A stretch of DNA of 64,000 nt from an uncultured Eubacteriales bacterium (GCA_902795135.1 CADBJW010000008.1:1-64000); one strand, 5' to 3'; shown: positions 33,228-43,458, counted from the stretch's first letter. Translations and numbers: made by a program. The notes: generated by a model not told the origin, from the letters alone.

Positions 33228-34963
33228 GCGAACGGAAAAAGAAGGAAGATATGGTCAAAGAATACGGTCTGCTGTCCGACAGTCAGGTTTTCGGGATGCA
33301 GCAAACGGCCCTGATCACCGCGATCGGAACAGAAGCAAAAGCAACGGATTTTGCCAAACTTTGCAGCGATTCGTCGGCAAAGTGGTTTCTGTCATCGGCG
33401 GCAGGATACGGAGATGTGGTCGTCGTTGGTGCGGACGGACAGAGAGGCGTAGCCTATGCGTCCTCACAGGGTGGCATCCGGCCGATACTGCCGTGCAATG
33501 ATCTGCTTGAAATCTCCGATGACTTGATCAAAGACATTTCCGGGTTCACGGAAGTCGCCTTTGGAGAATACCCACAGCAGGTCGTTGACAGGACGCTGGC
33601 CAGGTCTTTGGAAAGCGACCGGTCTTCAGGCAGACTTCGTAAAACCGGCAAGGTCTATTTAGATAAATACGAGGAGTACGTGTGGGACGACCGGAAATTC
33701 ATCCGGACGCGTTTTTTGTCCATCGAACCGACCGCTCTGTCAAATGGCAGAACCTATGAAAAGGGAGACACGGTTTGGGTTGAGGTGCTTCCGGTAAAAT
33801 GGCTGTATGATGAGGAAGCAGGGTTTATGCTCGCAAGGCAGATTCTCGCATCCGGCGTTACCTTTAGCGAAGAAAACTACTACGATGGCGATTTTAAGAA
33901 TACCGACGCATGGGTATTCCTGAACGAAGCCTTTGCGAAAGACATTGTTCCCAGCAGACTGCAGGATATGACAGAGGAGGAAAAAGCTGCCTACGAAGAA
34001 GAGATCCAGCGGGCAGCCAGAAGAAGAAACCCTTATGGTCTGCAGTTCGGTAAAGTGACCGAAGAAGATATTATTCGTGGTGCCATCGAAAGTGACGTGG
34101 CTGTATTCTTGCATGGACCGTCTTCTGAGGGAAAAAGTGCCAGAGTCAAGCAGATCGACCCGACTTGTGAAATCATTTACCTTAGAAATGCGACGCCGGA
34201 CAGCCTGAACGGCAGGAGTGTCTACAATCAGGCAACCGGTGAAATGATCGATATACCGCCGACCTGGTACAAGAAGGTCGTCGCCAAATGCGAGAAAGAA
34301 CCAGACAAGTTCCACGTGGTATTTTTTGACGAAATCAACAATGCGCTGCCGAGCATTCAGGGCATGGCCTTTAATATCGTTTTGGACCGGGAAGTCAACG
34401 GCCTTTGGAAACTGCCAGACAATGCCAGAGTTGTAGCAGCAGGAAACGACATGGCAGATTCTCTGGCAGCCAACCAGATCGCGGCGCCGTTCTTTAACCG
34501 GTTTGCCCATGTCTACATCAATACGACAACGGAAAAATGGCTGGCCTGGGCCAAGAAAAATCACATTCATCCGGCCATCTATTCCTACATCGCGTATAAA
34601 AAAGGCGAGACTCTGCGAAGCAAATACGACGGCGAACGGCCAAATGCCGATCCGCGGAAGTGGGAGATGGCATCCAAGATGCTCTACGCGACCGGACGTC
34701 CGGAAATGCTCCGCGCACTGATCGGAGAAGATATTACCGACGAGTTCGTCCAATTCTGCAACCAGCCGGTCATAACCCTGAGAAACGTTTTGCAGGGGAA
34801 TTATACAATGGCAGAAATCGAGTCTCTGAACACGGCAGAAAAATACGCCACAACCATGGGGCTTTTGCAGGCAGGAGAAGAAGATGTGGAAACCGTTCAG
34901 GCCTTTGTGGATAAACTGGGGGCGGAATTCAGAGCCATTTTTGATTCCCTGTGGGTGAAGTAA
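33224..34963 (+). CDS. MoxR-like AAA+ ATPase with N-terminal extension
   Basis: 579 residues. The first about 265 residues form a domain I do not recognise (repeated WVEVLPVKWLYDEEAGFMLARQ-like features). The AAA+ core starts near 280: Walker A GPSSEGKSA at about 294-302 and Walker B VVFFDEINNA near 365-374, then sensor residues in AAGNDM and an arginine in FFNRFAHV. It pairs with the VWA/HExxH protein encoded 1 bp downstream, as MoxR ATPases usually do with VWA proteins, suggesting a chaperone or metal-insertase role. Client unknown. Overlaps the transporter gene by 4 bp. Confidence 0.85.
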   Translation: MSERKKKEDMVKEYGLLSDSQVFGMQQTALITAIGTEAKATDFAKLCSDSSAKWFLSSAAGYGDVVVVGADGQRGVAYASSQGGIRPILPCNDLLEISDDLIKDISGFTEVAFGEYPQQVVDRTLARSLESDRSSGRLRKTGKVYLDKYEEYVWDDRKFIRTRFLSIEPTALSNGRTYEKGDTVWVEVLPVKWLYDEEAGFMLARQILASGVTFSEENYYDGDFKNTDAWVFLNEAFAKDIVPSRLQDMTEEEKAAYEEEIQRAARRRNPYGLQFGKVTEEDIIRGAIESDVAVFLHGPSSEGKSARVKQIDPTCEIIYLRNATPDSLNGRSVYNQATGEMIDIPPTWYKKVVAKCEKEPDKFHVVFFDEINNALPSIQGMAFNIVLDREVNGLWKLPDNARVVAAGNDMADSLAANQIAAPFFNRFAHVYINTTTEKWLAWAKKNHIHPAIYSYIAYKKGETLRSKYDGERPNADPRKWEMASKMLYATGRPEMLRALIGEDITDEFVQFCNQPVITLRNVLQGNYTMAEIESLNTAEKYATTMGLLQAGEEDVETVQAFVDKLGAEFRAIFDSLWVK

Positions 34964-34964
34964 G

Positions 34965-36164
34965 ATGACTTGCGATATGGAATCGATCAAAAGAAGAACC
35001 CTGGCTAAGTATCCCTTCTTTGGAAGCCTGGTTGCGAATCTGGAATTTCAGGAAGCCCCGGATGTCTTGAGAACCGAAACCGATGGGGAAGTGCTGTTCT
35101 ATAATCCAGAGTACATGGAAACGCTGGACGAGGATGGACAGGTATTTGCTTTGGCCCATGAAATCTGTCACATTGCCTTCCGGCATATTTCGCGCAGCGA
35201 GGGCAAAAATCAGATTACGTGGCAGTTGGCAACGGATGCAGTCATCAATCAGCTCCTAAAGAAAGACGGCCTTACCATTGTAAAAGGGGCAGCCGATTAT
35301 CCGGAGGCCATCGAGTACGATGCGGAGGAATTCTACGAACTGTTAATGCAGGACAAGCTGGAAATCGACTTGACCGGAGGCTCCTACGACAGCAGCCGCT
35401 GGGAGGACGCCGTCGATAAGCAGAAGGAACAGGAGCAAAAGCGTGAAGAGGAGATTTTGCAGGAACTGGAGGATGTCCAGGAGCTGATCGATGAGATGAA
35501 GGAAAAGGAACCGGCTGAAGACGAGGACATCGATCTGGAAGACGAAGATCTGGCCATGTTCGCCAAGAAGGTTTCTGATGCGGGAAATTCCGAAGACCGG
35601 GATGAGAGGGACATGGAGGAAATCGGCGTGCTCCCGCCGATCATCGACTGGCGGCTGATCCTTCGGGACACCGTTAACTATGGCGTCGACTGGTCTTTTA
35701 CCAATGCGGTCATCGAAGATGGCATCGTCCGCCCGGCCCTGGAAGAACGTCCCATGCCGGAAACCGAAATCGTTCTGGACACCAGCTGGTCGGTGGAAGA
35801 AGATCTGCTGCGCAACTTTCTTAGAGAATGCAAAAACATCCTGCAGCATTCCAAATTAAAAGCAGGATGTTTCGATACAAAATTTTATGGGTTCCAGGAA
35901 ATCAAAACGGAAAAGGACATTGACCGGATGACCTTTGAAGGGGGCGGTGGAACCGACTTTAATGTAGCAACCGACGCCTTTTCCATGCGGGTCGATAACC
36001 GGATCATTTTTACCGATGGGGAGGCGCCTATGCCGGATAAGACGCTGAATGCGGTCTGGATCGTTTATGGCGAGGAGACCATCGAGCCAAAAGGCGGGAC
36101 GGTCATTCACATTACGCCGGAACAGCTGGACCGGCTGATCAATCGAACACACCGTCTTCCTTAA
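34965..36164 (+). CDS. DUF2201-type metallopeptidase-like / VWA protein
   Basis: 399 residues. The N-terminal half has a zincin-type motif AHEICHIAFRH (HEICH at residues 65-69). A long acidic coiled region follows (about 130-210), then a C-terminal VWA-like domain with the MIDAS motif DTSWS at residues 272-276. This is the DUF2201 arrangement. With the MoxR-like ATPase immediately upstream it forms a MoxR-VWA pair. Whether the HExxH is catalytic is unknown. The 3' end overlaps the convergent CoA-transferase gene by 26 bp. Confidence 0.85.
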   Translation: MTCDMESIKRRTLAKYPFFGSLVANLEFQEAPDVLRTETDGEVLFYNPEYMETLDEDGQVFALAHEICHIAFRHISRSEGKNQITWQLATDAVINQLLKKDGLTIVKGAADYPEAIEYDAEEFYELLMQDKLEIDLTGGSYDSSRWEDAVDKQKEQEQKREEEILQELEDVQELIDEMKEKEPAEDEDIDLEDEDLAMFAKKVSDAGNSEDRDERDMEEIGVLPPIIDWRLILRDTVNYGVDWSFTNAVIEDGIVRPALEERPMPETEIVLDTSWSVEEDLLRNFLRECKNILQHSKLKAGCFDTKFYGFQEIKTEKDIDRMTFEGGGGTDFNVATDAFSMRVDNRIIFTDGEAPMPDKTLNAVWIVYGEETIEPKGGTVIHITPEQLDRLINRTHRLP

Positions 36165-37317
36165 GGGCCTCATAGTCATAGCCAAGTCCTTCGACGATTT
36201 CCCGGGTGTGATACCCCAGAGGATATCCGGCAAATCGATATTCGCAAGGACACTCACTGAGCTTGATCGAAGTGCCCATCTGGCGAACCGTGATATTATC
36301 GTGCAACGGCAGGTCCACATCCACGATCATATCGCGGCTTTTTATTTGTTCCTGCTCGAGGAACGCTTCGTCCAAATCCAAGACAGGCTGCACGCAGGCA
36401 TCGAAATCAGCGAAGATTTTTGTCCATTCGGCTTTTGTTTTTGTCTTGAAAATCGAGCGAATCTCATCTTTGACAGCATCCACGTTATCCGGACAGACGG
36501 TGCCAGGAATCAGGTCTTCGCGGCCGATGGCTGTGCAAAAGCCTTTCCAGAACTTTGGCTCCAGAGAACCGACACTCATATAGCCGCCATCTTTCGTTTC
36601 ATAGAAGTCATAGGCGCTGCCGCCATTGAGAAGCTGTCCTTCCCGGCGTGGCTGCCTTCCGGAGACGAGAAATCCTGCGCCGTCCAAACTGTTAAACGGG
36701 ATGCAGCCGTCCAGCATGGAAACGTCAATCAACTGGCCTTTGCCTGTGGTGTGTCGGTAGTTCAAGGCAGCCAGAATCCCAATGACGGAGTTTAGGGATC
36801 CGACGGCGATATCTGCGATCTGGAAATTCATAAGAGACGGTCCGCTGTTCTGCCTTCCGGAATGTGACATCAACCCGCTCAGAGACAGGTAGTTGATGTC
36901 GTGGCCCGCCGCATCGCGCAAAGGCCCTGTCTGACCGTAGCCGGTCAGGGCGCAGTAAATAACAGCGGGATTGATGGCTTTCAGATCTTCATAACCGAGG
37001 CCAAGGCGGTCCATGACGCCTGGGCGGAACTGTTCGATGACAATGTCGTACTCCCGGACCAGCTCTTTGACGATGGTTTTTGCTGCATCGGTCTTAAGAT
37101 CGAGGAACATGGTCTTTTTGTTTCTGCCCAGCCAGGCCTGGCATGCAGAAATCTCGGTTCCTTCAATACGTGGCTCCAGTTCCACCACCAGATCCCTTCG
37201 GGAAGGGGAGCTGATTTTCAAAACCTCCGCACCCATGTCAGCCAGCATCAGCGTAGCGTAAGGGCCGGGGAGAAGCGTCGTAAAATCCAATACTTTGAGT
37301 CCGCTTAGTGCGCCCAT
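36139..37317 (-). CDS. CaiB/BaiF family CoA-transferase
   Basis: 392 residues, class III CoA-transferase family (also includes alpha-methylacyl-CoA racemases). Motifs: GLKVLDFTTLLPGPYA at the N-terminus, the conserved GRNKK region, and the QFRPGVMDRLGL block. The catalytic aspartate is in GHDINYL (Asp of the family). The start at 37317 follows GGAGGGATTC; the longer frame is spurious. It stands alone, with no dehydratase or dehydrogenase partner, so the acyl-CoA substrate cannot be named. Confidence 0.88.
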   Translation of the reverse strand: MGALSGLKVLDFTTLLPGPYATLMLADMGAEVLKISSPSRRDLVVELEPRIEGTEISACQAWLGRNKKTMFLDLKTDAAKTIVKELVREYDIVIEQFRPGVMDRLGLGYEDLKAINPAVIYCALTGYGQTGPLRDAAGHDINYLSLSGLMSHSGRQNSGPSLMNFQIADIAVGSLNSVIGILAALNYRHTTGKGQLIDVSMLDGCIPFNSLDGAGFLVSGRQPRREGQLLNGGSAYDFYETKDGGYMSVGSLEPKFWKGFCTAIGREDLIPGTVCPDNVDAVKDEIRSIFKTKTKAEWTKIFADFDACVQPVLDLDEAFLEQEQIKSRDMIVDVDLPLHDNITVRQMGTSIKLSECPCEYRFAGYPLGYHTREIVEGLGYDYEALKEDGVFD

Positions 37318-37435
37318 AAGAATCCCTCCATTTTTGTTTTTGTTGTCGTTTTTCCATTTGTGGTCAGGTATACTATAATTATACGGGCTATAAAGCCCTA
37401 ACTCAAATACAAACTGGAAGGTATGAAATAGAACT

Positions 37436-38116
37436 ATGTCAGAACGTTTTTCGAGAACAGAACTTTTGATTGGGGAGGACGCCATCCGCAGGCTTGCCGA
37501 TTGCAGAGTGGCGATATTCGGTATCGGCGGCGTAGGCGGCCATGTTTGTGAAGCCCTGGTGCGCAGCGGGGTCGGTCGGTTCGATCTGATCGATAAAGAC
37601 GTCGTCAGCATATCGAACCTGAACCGTCAGATTATTGCGCTGACCAGCACTTTAGGCAAGAGCAAAGTACAGGTTATGAAAGAGCGCATGCGGGACATCA
37701 ATCCGGACGTGCAGGTGAATCCTCATGAGTGCTTTTTCCTGCCGGATAATGCCAGTGACTTTGATTTTACACAGTACGATTACGTCGTGGATGCAGTGGA
37801 TACGGTAGCGGCTAAAATCGAAATCATTATGCGTGCAAAGGCAGACGGTGTTCCGGTTATTAGCGCCATGGGCGCAGGAAACAAACTGGATCCGGGAAGA
37901 TTCAGGGTGGCGGATATTTATGATACATCGGTATGTCCGCTGGCCCGTGTCATGCGACGGGAAATGCGGGCGAGAAATGTGGAGTCCCTTAAAGTGGTCT
38001 ATTCGGAAGAGCCACCGATTAAGATGAGTAGAGAGGTAACCGGGAGCACGGCTTTTGCGCCGGCTGTTGCGGGACTGATGATTGCTGGAGAAGTGATCCA
38101 GGATCTGATTCGGTAA
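37436..38116 (+). CDS. tcdA: tRNA threonylcarbamoyladenosine dehydratase
   Basis: 226 residues, E1-like ThiF fold. It converts t6A37 of tRNA to its cyclic form in an ATP-dependent step. The nucleotide loop GIGGVGGHV is at about residues 29-37, the DKDVVSISNLNRQ block follows, and SEEPP is near the C-terminus as in TcdA/CsdL. A cyclising cysteine region is present (VCPLARVMR). The length fits the short clostridial form. A TATAAT lies near 37373; start after GGAAGG with long spacing. Confidence 0.9.
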   Translation: MSERFSRTELLIGEDAIRRLADCRVAIFGIGGVGGHVCEALVRSGVGRFDLIDKDVVSISNLNRQIIALTSTLGKSKVQVMKERMRDINPDVQVNPHECFFLPDNASDFDFTQYDYVVDAVDTVAAKIEIIMRAKADGVPVISAMGAGNKLDPGRFRVADIYDTSVCPLARVMRREMRARNVESLKVVYSEEPPIKMSREVTGSTAFAPAVAGLMIAGEVIQDLIR

Positions 38117-38145
38117 TCCGGATAGAGGATCCGGATAGAGCAGCG

Positions 38146-38622
38146 TCAGGCGATGGCAACGACGCCGTAGGTGACGAAGAACACAATCAGACCGGCGGCA
38201 ACGACACCGGCAAAGATAGTAGGAATCGCAGTCTTTAGACGCAGGTCAAAAAGGGCCGCCACGAGGGAACCCGTCCATGCACCGGTACCCGGAAGGGGAA
38301 CGGCAACCAAAAGGAAGAGACCTAAAGTCTCGTATTTGACCAGTTTGTCTTCGTGTTTGGCAGCTTTTGCTTCCAGCTTGTCCGCGATTTTCGAGAACGT
38401 CTCGAAGCGATGCATCCAGTTGAGGATGCGCCGGATGAAAATGATGATAAACGGTACCGGAACCATGTTCCCGAGGATGCTGACAATCAGGGCAGTGACA
38501 GGGGTGAGACCCATGCCAACGCCAATTGGGAGCGCGCCTCGCAGCTCGATGACCGGAACCATAGATATAAAGAATGTGCAGATGAGTTTGCCTGCATATG
38601 TCGTGAATAGCCAGTTAAACAT
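38146..38622 (-). CDS. Small multidrug-export-like membrane protein (COG2426)
   Basis: 158 residues with four or five membrane segments. The ELRGALPIGVGMGL and PLPGTGAWTGSL blocks match the COG2426 'small multi-drug export' family of uncertain function. The start at 38622 lies 6 bp after TATACT (minus strand), so the transcript is leaderless and has no Shine-Dalgarno site. Divergent from mtnA with only 48 bp between starts. Confidence 0.82.
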   Translation of the reverse strand: MFNWLFTTYAGKLICTFFISMVPVIELRGALPIGVGMGLTPVTALIVSILGNMVPVPFIIIFIRRILNWMHRFETFSKIADKLEAKAAKHEDKLVKYETLGLFLLVAVPLPGTGAWTGSLVAALFDLRLKTAIPTIFAGVVAAGLIVFFVTYGVVAIA

Positions 38623-38637
38623 GCATAGAGTATAACA
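38620..38637 (-). promoter_or_regulatory. Extended -10 promoter, leaderless start
   Basis: On the minus strand TG-T-TATACT (TATACT at 38634-38629) is followed by 6 nt and ATG 38622. The expected start point is at or next to the A of the start codon. Confidence 0.6.
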
Positions 38638-38670
38638 TAAAACGGAATTGATTGGAAAGAAGAGATATCG

Positions 38671-39849
38671 ATGAAACACGTAGAATTAAATGAAAAGGGC
38701 AATGGCGTTACGATTCTGGATCAGAGCCTTTTGCCTGGTGAAGAAAAATATATCGAATTGAAAACACCGGAGGAACTGTATCTGGCGATCAAGAATCTTC
38801 AGGTCCGGGGCGCTCCGGCCATAGGAATTTTCGCGGGGTACGCTATGGCGGCGCTGGCAAGGCAAGAGGTGAAACCCCAGTCGGTAAAGAGTTGCTGCGG
38901 CGCCAGCGGGACTTCCGATGACGTATTCATGCAAAAGCTGCAGGACTATGGCGCATTCCTGAAATCTTCGCGGCCGACGGCGGTGAATCTTTCCTGGGCA
39001 GTAGACCGGGTGATTCACGCGGCGCGGGTGGAAATGTTTCGGGCTAGAAAAGAACATCCGGAGCAGATCAACATCAATGCCGGTGCCAGAAGGCTGGCCG
39101 ATGCTGTGAAAGCAGAAGCCATCCGGATTCATGAGGAAGACATAGAAATGTGCAGGAGCATTTCACGGTACGGCATGGAGGAACTGGCCAGAATCGCCCA
39201 GGCACAGGGGCTTTGCGGAGAGGAATCCAAAAGCACAGGCCCGGGCAGCAAACTGGGAATCCTGACCCACTGCAATGCAGGACCTCTGGCAACTTCTGAG
39301 TACGGTACCGCTCTCGGACCGATGATTCTGGCGCAGGAAGAAGCTGCTGTGGGGCGAGGAATCGGTGTGGAGCTGCGGGTTTTTGCCGATGAGACCAGGC
39401 CGCTGCTTCAGGGTGCCAGATTAACGACTTACGAGCTGATGAAAGCCGGCGTGGACGTGACCCTGATCTGCGACAATATGGCATCAATCGTCATGAAAAA
39501 CGGCTGGGTTCACGCATGCTTTACAGGATGTGACCGGGTTGCGGCGAACGGTGATACAGCCAACAAGATTGGAACATCCGGAGTGGCGGTTTTGGCGAAA
39601 CATTACGGCATTCCATTTTATATTCTCGGGCCGTCCTCTTCCATCGACCATGACTGTAAGACAGGCGCTGACATTCCGATTGAAGAACGGGATCCGGAGG
39701 AGATCGCCGAAAAATTCTATGAAAAGCCAATGGCACCGTCCGGCGTCAAGTGCTTTAATCCGGCATTTGATGTGACGGATCACGAACTGATCAGTGGGAT
39801 TATTACCGAAAAGGGAATCATTCGGCCGCCATTTGAAGGAAATCTCTAG
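38671..39849 (+). CDS. mtnA: S-methyl-5-thioribose-1-phosphate isomerase
   Basis: 392 residues. It isomerises methylthioribose-1-phosphate to the ribulose form in methionine salvage. The substrate loop [15 protein letters not shown], the catalytic cysteine in [10 protein letters not shown] and the catalytic aspartate in ICDNMA are visible. A slightly unusual insert follows the first block ([11 protein letters not shown]). ATG 38671 follows GGAAAGAAGAG. No other salvage gene (mtnK, mtnN) is adjacent. Confidence 0.93.
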   Translation: MKHVELNEKGNGVTILDQSLLPGEEKYIELKTPEELYLAIKNLQVRGAPAIGIFAGYAMAALARQEVKPQSVKSCCGASGTSDDVFMQKLQDYGAFLKSSRPTAVNLSWAVDRVIHAARVEMFRARKEHPEQININAGARRLADAVKAEAIRIHEEDIEMCRSISRYGMEELARIAQAQGLCGEESKSTGPGSKLGILTHCNAGPLATSEYGTALGPMILAQEEAAVGRGIGVELRVFADETRPLLQGARLTTYELMKAGVDVTLICDNMASIVMKNGWVHACFTGCDRVAANGDTANKIGTSGVAVLAKHYGIPFYILGPSSSIDHDCKTGADIPIEERDPEEIAEKFYEKPMAPSGVKCFNPAFDVTDHELISGIITEKGIIRPPFEGNL

Positions 39850-39922
39850 AAAACCCTTGCCAGAGATATGAAATTATATTACAATATTTCCAATAAATGT
39901 AAATCATAACAATGGGGTATTT

Positions 39923-41053
39923 ATGGAGAATATTGTATTAGGGATCGTATCTGCCGATCAGGATTACTGCCGGGCGCTGGGGTTATCGCTTTTGGCAGTA
40001 AGCGATGATTTTCTGATCCACTATTTTGATACGAAGAACTTCGTCCGGGAATGCAATCGGGACGAAGGGGACTTTATGGAACAGTTTGATCTCATCTTAT
40101 GGGATGGCAAGGAAATCGAAGACACCTACAACGGTCATTTGATCTTTCTTGCGGAAAAGGCATCACTGGTCAAGAAAGACTATCAAAATCAAAAATTCAG
40201 TCTTTACAAATACTGCGGCGCGTCAGCTATGACCTCCGCATTATTTGAAATCTATTCCTGTCTGACCGGCAGGGGCGTCGTGTTCATCCCTAAGGATCTG
40301 GTCAGCATGATTGCCTTTGGTTCTTGGGAAGGCGGATCGGGATGCACGACCGTTACATTAGCAGTCGCTCAGGAGCTATGCCGGTTTCACGGGAACCGGA
40401 TTCTGGTTTTGAGTCTGGAATCCGTCGAATCCACAGCGGGCCATTTTGATTACGTACCGGAAATCAAAAGCATCGGCGAGTTCCTATACCGTGTTTTGCC
40501 GGAAAAAATCATTGATGCAGGAAACGCGAGCCAGGAAAAGACGGTGCCGTTTTTTGAAAGCTATATCGTCAAGGATCTTTACGGAATCGAGGCTTTTGCA
40601 CCGTCCAGAGGGAAGAACCCGATTTCGGAACTCAGTGAAGAAGACATGCAAAAACTGGTTGCCACGGTCATTGACAGCGGTCGGTACGATGCCGTTCTGA
40701 TTGATATGGGGACCTGTCTCACAAAGGCCGCAGTGGCGGTCATGGAAATGGCAGACAAACTCTGTTTTATTACAAAGAACCAGCAGGTTACCAGAAGGGA
40801 AGAAATGTATCTCGGCCACGTAATGGTTTGTGCCGGAGAGGAAACCCTGTCGAAGGCCATTCGGCTGACCAATATGGTCAAGGACGCCAGTACAGAAAAT
40901 AAGGAAGACGGAGGTCGCCATTACGTAAACGAGAGGGCGCGTGCGAGGGCTTTTGAGTTTTCTGTGGCGAAGAGTGAACCGGAGCAGATCATACTCGAAG
41001 GGGCCTTTGGGGAAGATATCAGAAAATTGGCACAACAGCTTTTGAGACGATAA
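39923..41053 (+). CDS. Orphan CpaE/MinD-like ATPase
   Basis: 376 residues. The N-terminal about 120 residues look like a degenerate receiver domain (starts IVLGIVSADQDYCRALG, as in CpaE proteins). A MinD/ParA-type P-loop follows, with deviant Walker A GGSGCTTVT near residue 138. The ATPase half keeps a YDAVLIDMG motif. CpaE proteins place Flp/Tad pili; no tad or flp genes are in the window, so the function is open. It is upstream of the antiporter gene, with a separate -10 between them. Confidence 0.78.
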   Translation: MENIVLGIVSADQDYCRALGLSLLAVSDDFLIHYFDTKNFVRECNRDEGDFMEQFDLILWDGKEIEDTYNGHLIFLAEKASLVKKDYQNQKFSLYKYCGASAMTSALFEIYSCLTGRGVVFIPKDLVSMIAFGSWEGGSGCTTVTLAVAQELCRFHGNRILVLSLESVESTAGHFDYVPEIKSIGEFLYRVLPEKIIDAGNASQEKTVPFFESYIVKDLYGIEAFAPSRGKNPISELSEEDMQKLVATVIDSGRYDAVLIDMGTCLTKAAVAVMEMADKLCFITKNQQVTRREEMYLGHVMVCAGEETLSKAIRLTNMVKDASTENKEDGGRHYVNERARARAFEFSVAKSEPEQIILEGAFGEDIRKLAQQLLRR

Positions 41054-41101
41054 AACATGGTTCGATTTGTGATATAATCAATACAGTAGGAGGACGATTT
41101 T

Positions 41102-43405
41102 TTGAACCTGGACAGCTTTGTAACAGATCTGGCTTTGATTCTTGTAACGGCTGGTATCATTACGATTATTTTTAAGAAACTCAAACAGCCGCTTGTGTTG
41201 GGTTATATTGTCGCGGGTTTTTTGATCAGTCCGAATTTTAGTTACCTGCCGACCGTTGTGGCACAGGAGGACATTACTGTCTGGGCAGATATCGGGGTAA
41301 TATTTCTGATGTTCGGCCTTGGACTGGAATTCAGTTTCCGAAAGATTGCCGCTGTTGGGGCCAGTGCCTTTACCATAGCGGTAACGGTCATGGCCTTTAT
41401 GATTCTGGTCGGGTCCGGTGTGGGATCGCTGCTGGGCTGGGGTAAAATGGACTGCATTTTCCTCGGAGGGATGCTATCTATGTCCTCTACGATGATCATC
41501 CTGAAGTCCTACGAAGAGTACAATCTAAAAAAGGAGCCTTTCGCGCAGCTCGTTCTGAGCGCACTGGTTATAGAAGATATTGCCGGGATTTTTATGCTGA
41601 TCATTCTGTCCACGATTTCCGTAGGGCAGAACATTTCCGGTGTTGAAATGACCGGGCATATTGCGCTGATGATTTTGTATCTGGTGATATGGCTGCTGAT
41701 GGGAATCTATATTATTCCTTCCATGCTGAAATTCATCTCACATATGGTCAATGACGAGATGCTTGTGATTATTTCCACTGGCCTTTGCCTTTTGATGGTG
41801 GTCATTGCCAACTGGATCGGGTTCTCATCGGCGTTAGGCGCCTTTATGATGGGGTCGATTCTGGCCGGCACGGTAGCCGGCGTGCGGATCGAACGTTTGA
41901 TGAAACCGATTAAGGACCTGTTCGGGGCAATCTTTTTCATTTCCGTTGGAATGCTCATCGTTCCGGAATTACTGATCCACTATATCGGGCCAATTCTCCT
42001 GATTTGCGCAGTTGTGATTTTGGGGCAGATTTTGTCTGCAACCTTCGGGATCATCTTTTCAGGGCAATCCCTTTACACAGCTATCCGGGGCGGTTTCAGC
42101 ATGATGCAGATCGGGGAATTTTCCTTTATTGTAGCGACGCTGGGGATGTCCCTTGGCGTCATCAGCGATTATCTCTATCCGATCATTGTCTGCGTATCTG
42201 TGATTACGGCCTTTGTGACGCCGGTATTTATCAAAAACTCAGAAAAGGCTTATCGATTCATCAATCGAAAGCTGCCAACCCGCGTCAAAGTAGCAATTCG
42301 AAAGAATACTTCGGATCGGCAAAGTGAACACGCGATGGATCCGGATTGGAACGAATATATCAAGAAGGTGGCAATCCGAACATTTTTGTGCTCCACCGTG
42401 ATGTTTGTGATGTACTGGGTGGGAACCCGTTATCTGGAGCCAATCGTTGCCGATGCAGTGAACTCCCATATTGCAGGAAACTTTATCACGGCCGTGATCA
42501 TCCTGGTCTTTATGGCACCATTTGCGAATTTTATGCATGGAACGAATAATGCTTTGTTCGTAAAGCTGTGGGTGAAACATAAGTCTAACCGGCTTCCGTT
42601 ATTAACGCTCAAAGCCCTAAGAATCCTCATTGCGGCGTGCTTTATGGCACTTGTACTGAGGAAGATCTTTCATATACCGTTCGTCATTCTGGTGCTGCTT
42701 GCTGCCATCCCGATTGTTTTTATCATCCGGTCCGACTATCTCAATGGTGTGACCATAGGCATGGAAAAGCGTTTTGCGGCAAACTTCTCAGAGCGGACAT
42801 TGGCAAAGGAAAAGAGGGAACGTGGGATTCGATCCGATTTCCATTGGCTGGACGAATCCCTTTATGTGACAGAATTTCGAATCACCGATCCGGAATTCAA
42901 CAAGACAATCTACGATATGACGAAGCGGCGGGATTTCGTTGTCACCATTATCCGGATCATTCGCGGCGATGAATATATCAACATGCCGTCAGCAGACGAG
43001 ACCGTTCTGCATGGTGATGTGCTGCAGATGCTTGGAACCCGGGATGAGGTGGACGCCTGCACGATTCTGCTCAGAGACGCGGAAGAAATCGAATATACCG
43101 AAACGAAGGATATGATTCTAAAAGATTATATCTACGGCCAGAGGTTCCATGGATTGCGGATGGAAGATGAACTGCTTTGCGTTCCAATCCGGATCCAGAC
43201 AGGATCTCCGTATGTTCGCACGTCCATCAAGAACAGTGATTTCAGACCTAAATACCGGGCAAATGTCATTGGGATAGAGAGGGGAGATTTACCGATGGTC
43301 AGTCCGGATATCGGCACTTTGATGCAAAAAGATGATATCGTCTGGCTGATGGGCGGCTATGAAATGGTCGACAAATTGATCCAAGGCGGACTGATGGATG
43401 GGTAG
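41102..43405 (+). CDS. CPA2/KefB-type cation:proton antiporter with two C-terminal TrkA-C-like domains
   Basis: 767 residues. Residues 1-385 form a 12-13 helix Na+/H+ exchanger core (FLMFGLGLEFSF, GGMLSMSSTM, LGAFMMGSILAG). A second membrane block of about four helices (about 425-560) follows. The cytosolic tail holds two TrkA-C/RCK_C-like modules (around 595-665 and 685-765). The start is TTG 41102 with TAGGAGG 8 bp upstream; TATAAT at 41073-41078. Probable K+/H+ or Na+/H+ exchange; the ion is not determined. The extra membrane block is larger than in simple KefB proteins. Confidence 0.87.
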   Translation: MNLDSFVTDLALILVTAGIITIIFKKLKQPLVLGYIVAGFLISPNFSYLPTVVAQEDITVWADIGVIFLMFGLGLEFSFRKIAAVGASAFTIAVTVMAFMILVGSGVGSLLGWGKMDCIFLGGMLSMSSTMIILKSYEEYNLKKEPFAQLVLSALVIEDIAGIFMLIILSTISVGQNISGVEMTGHIALMILYLVIWLLMGIYIIPSMLKFISHMVNDEMLVIISTGLCLLMVVIANWIGFSSALGAFMMGSILAGTVAGVRIERLMKPIKDLFGAIFFISVGMLIVPELLIHYIGPILLICAVVILGQILSATFGIIFSGQSLYTAIRGGFSMMQIGEFSFIVATLGMSLGVISDYLYPIIVCVSVITAFVTPVFIKNSEKAYRFINRKLPTRVKVAIRKNTSDRQSEHAMDPDWNEYIKKVAIRTFLCSTVMFVMYWVGTRYLEPIVADAVNSHIAGNFITAVIILVFMAPFANFMHGTNNALFVKLWVKHKSNRLPLLTLKALRILIAACFMALVLRKIFHIPFVILVLLAAIPIVFIIRSDYLNGVTIGMEKRFAANFSERTLAKEKRERGIRSDFHWLDESLYVTEFRITDPEFNKTIYDMTKRRDFVVTIIRIIRGDEYINMPSADETVLHGDVLQMLGTRDEVDACTILLRDAEEIEYTETKDMILKDYIYGQRFHGLRMEDELLCVPIRIQTGSPYVRTSIKNSDFRPKYRANVIGIERGDLPMVSPDIGTLMQKDDIVWLMGGYEMVDKLIQGGLMDG

Positions 43406-43419
43406 TTTGATAATTATTT

Positions 43420-43458
43420 AACAATGCCTCTCGCCAGCAGGGAGAAGCATTGTTTTTT
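43420..43458 (+). terminator. Intrinsic terminator after the antiporter gene
   Basis: AACAATGC (43420-43427) pairs with GCATTGTT (43447-43454); T run to 43458. Confidence 0.8.
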
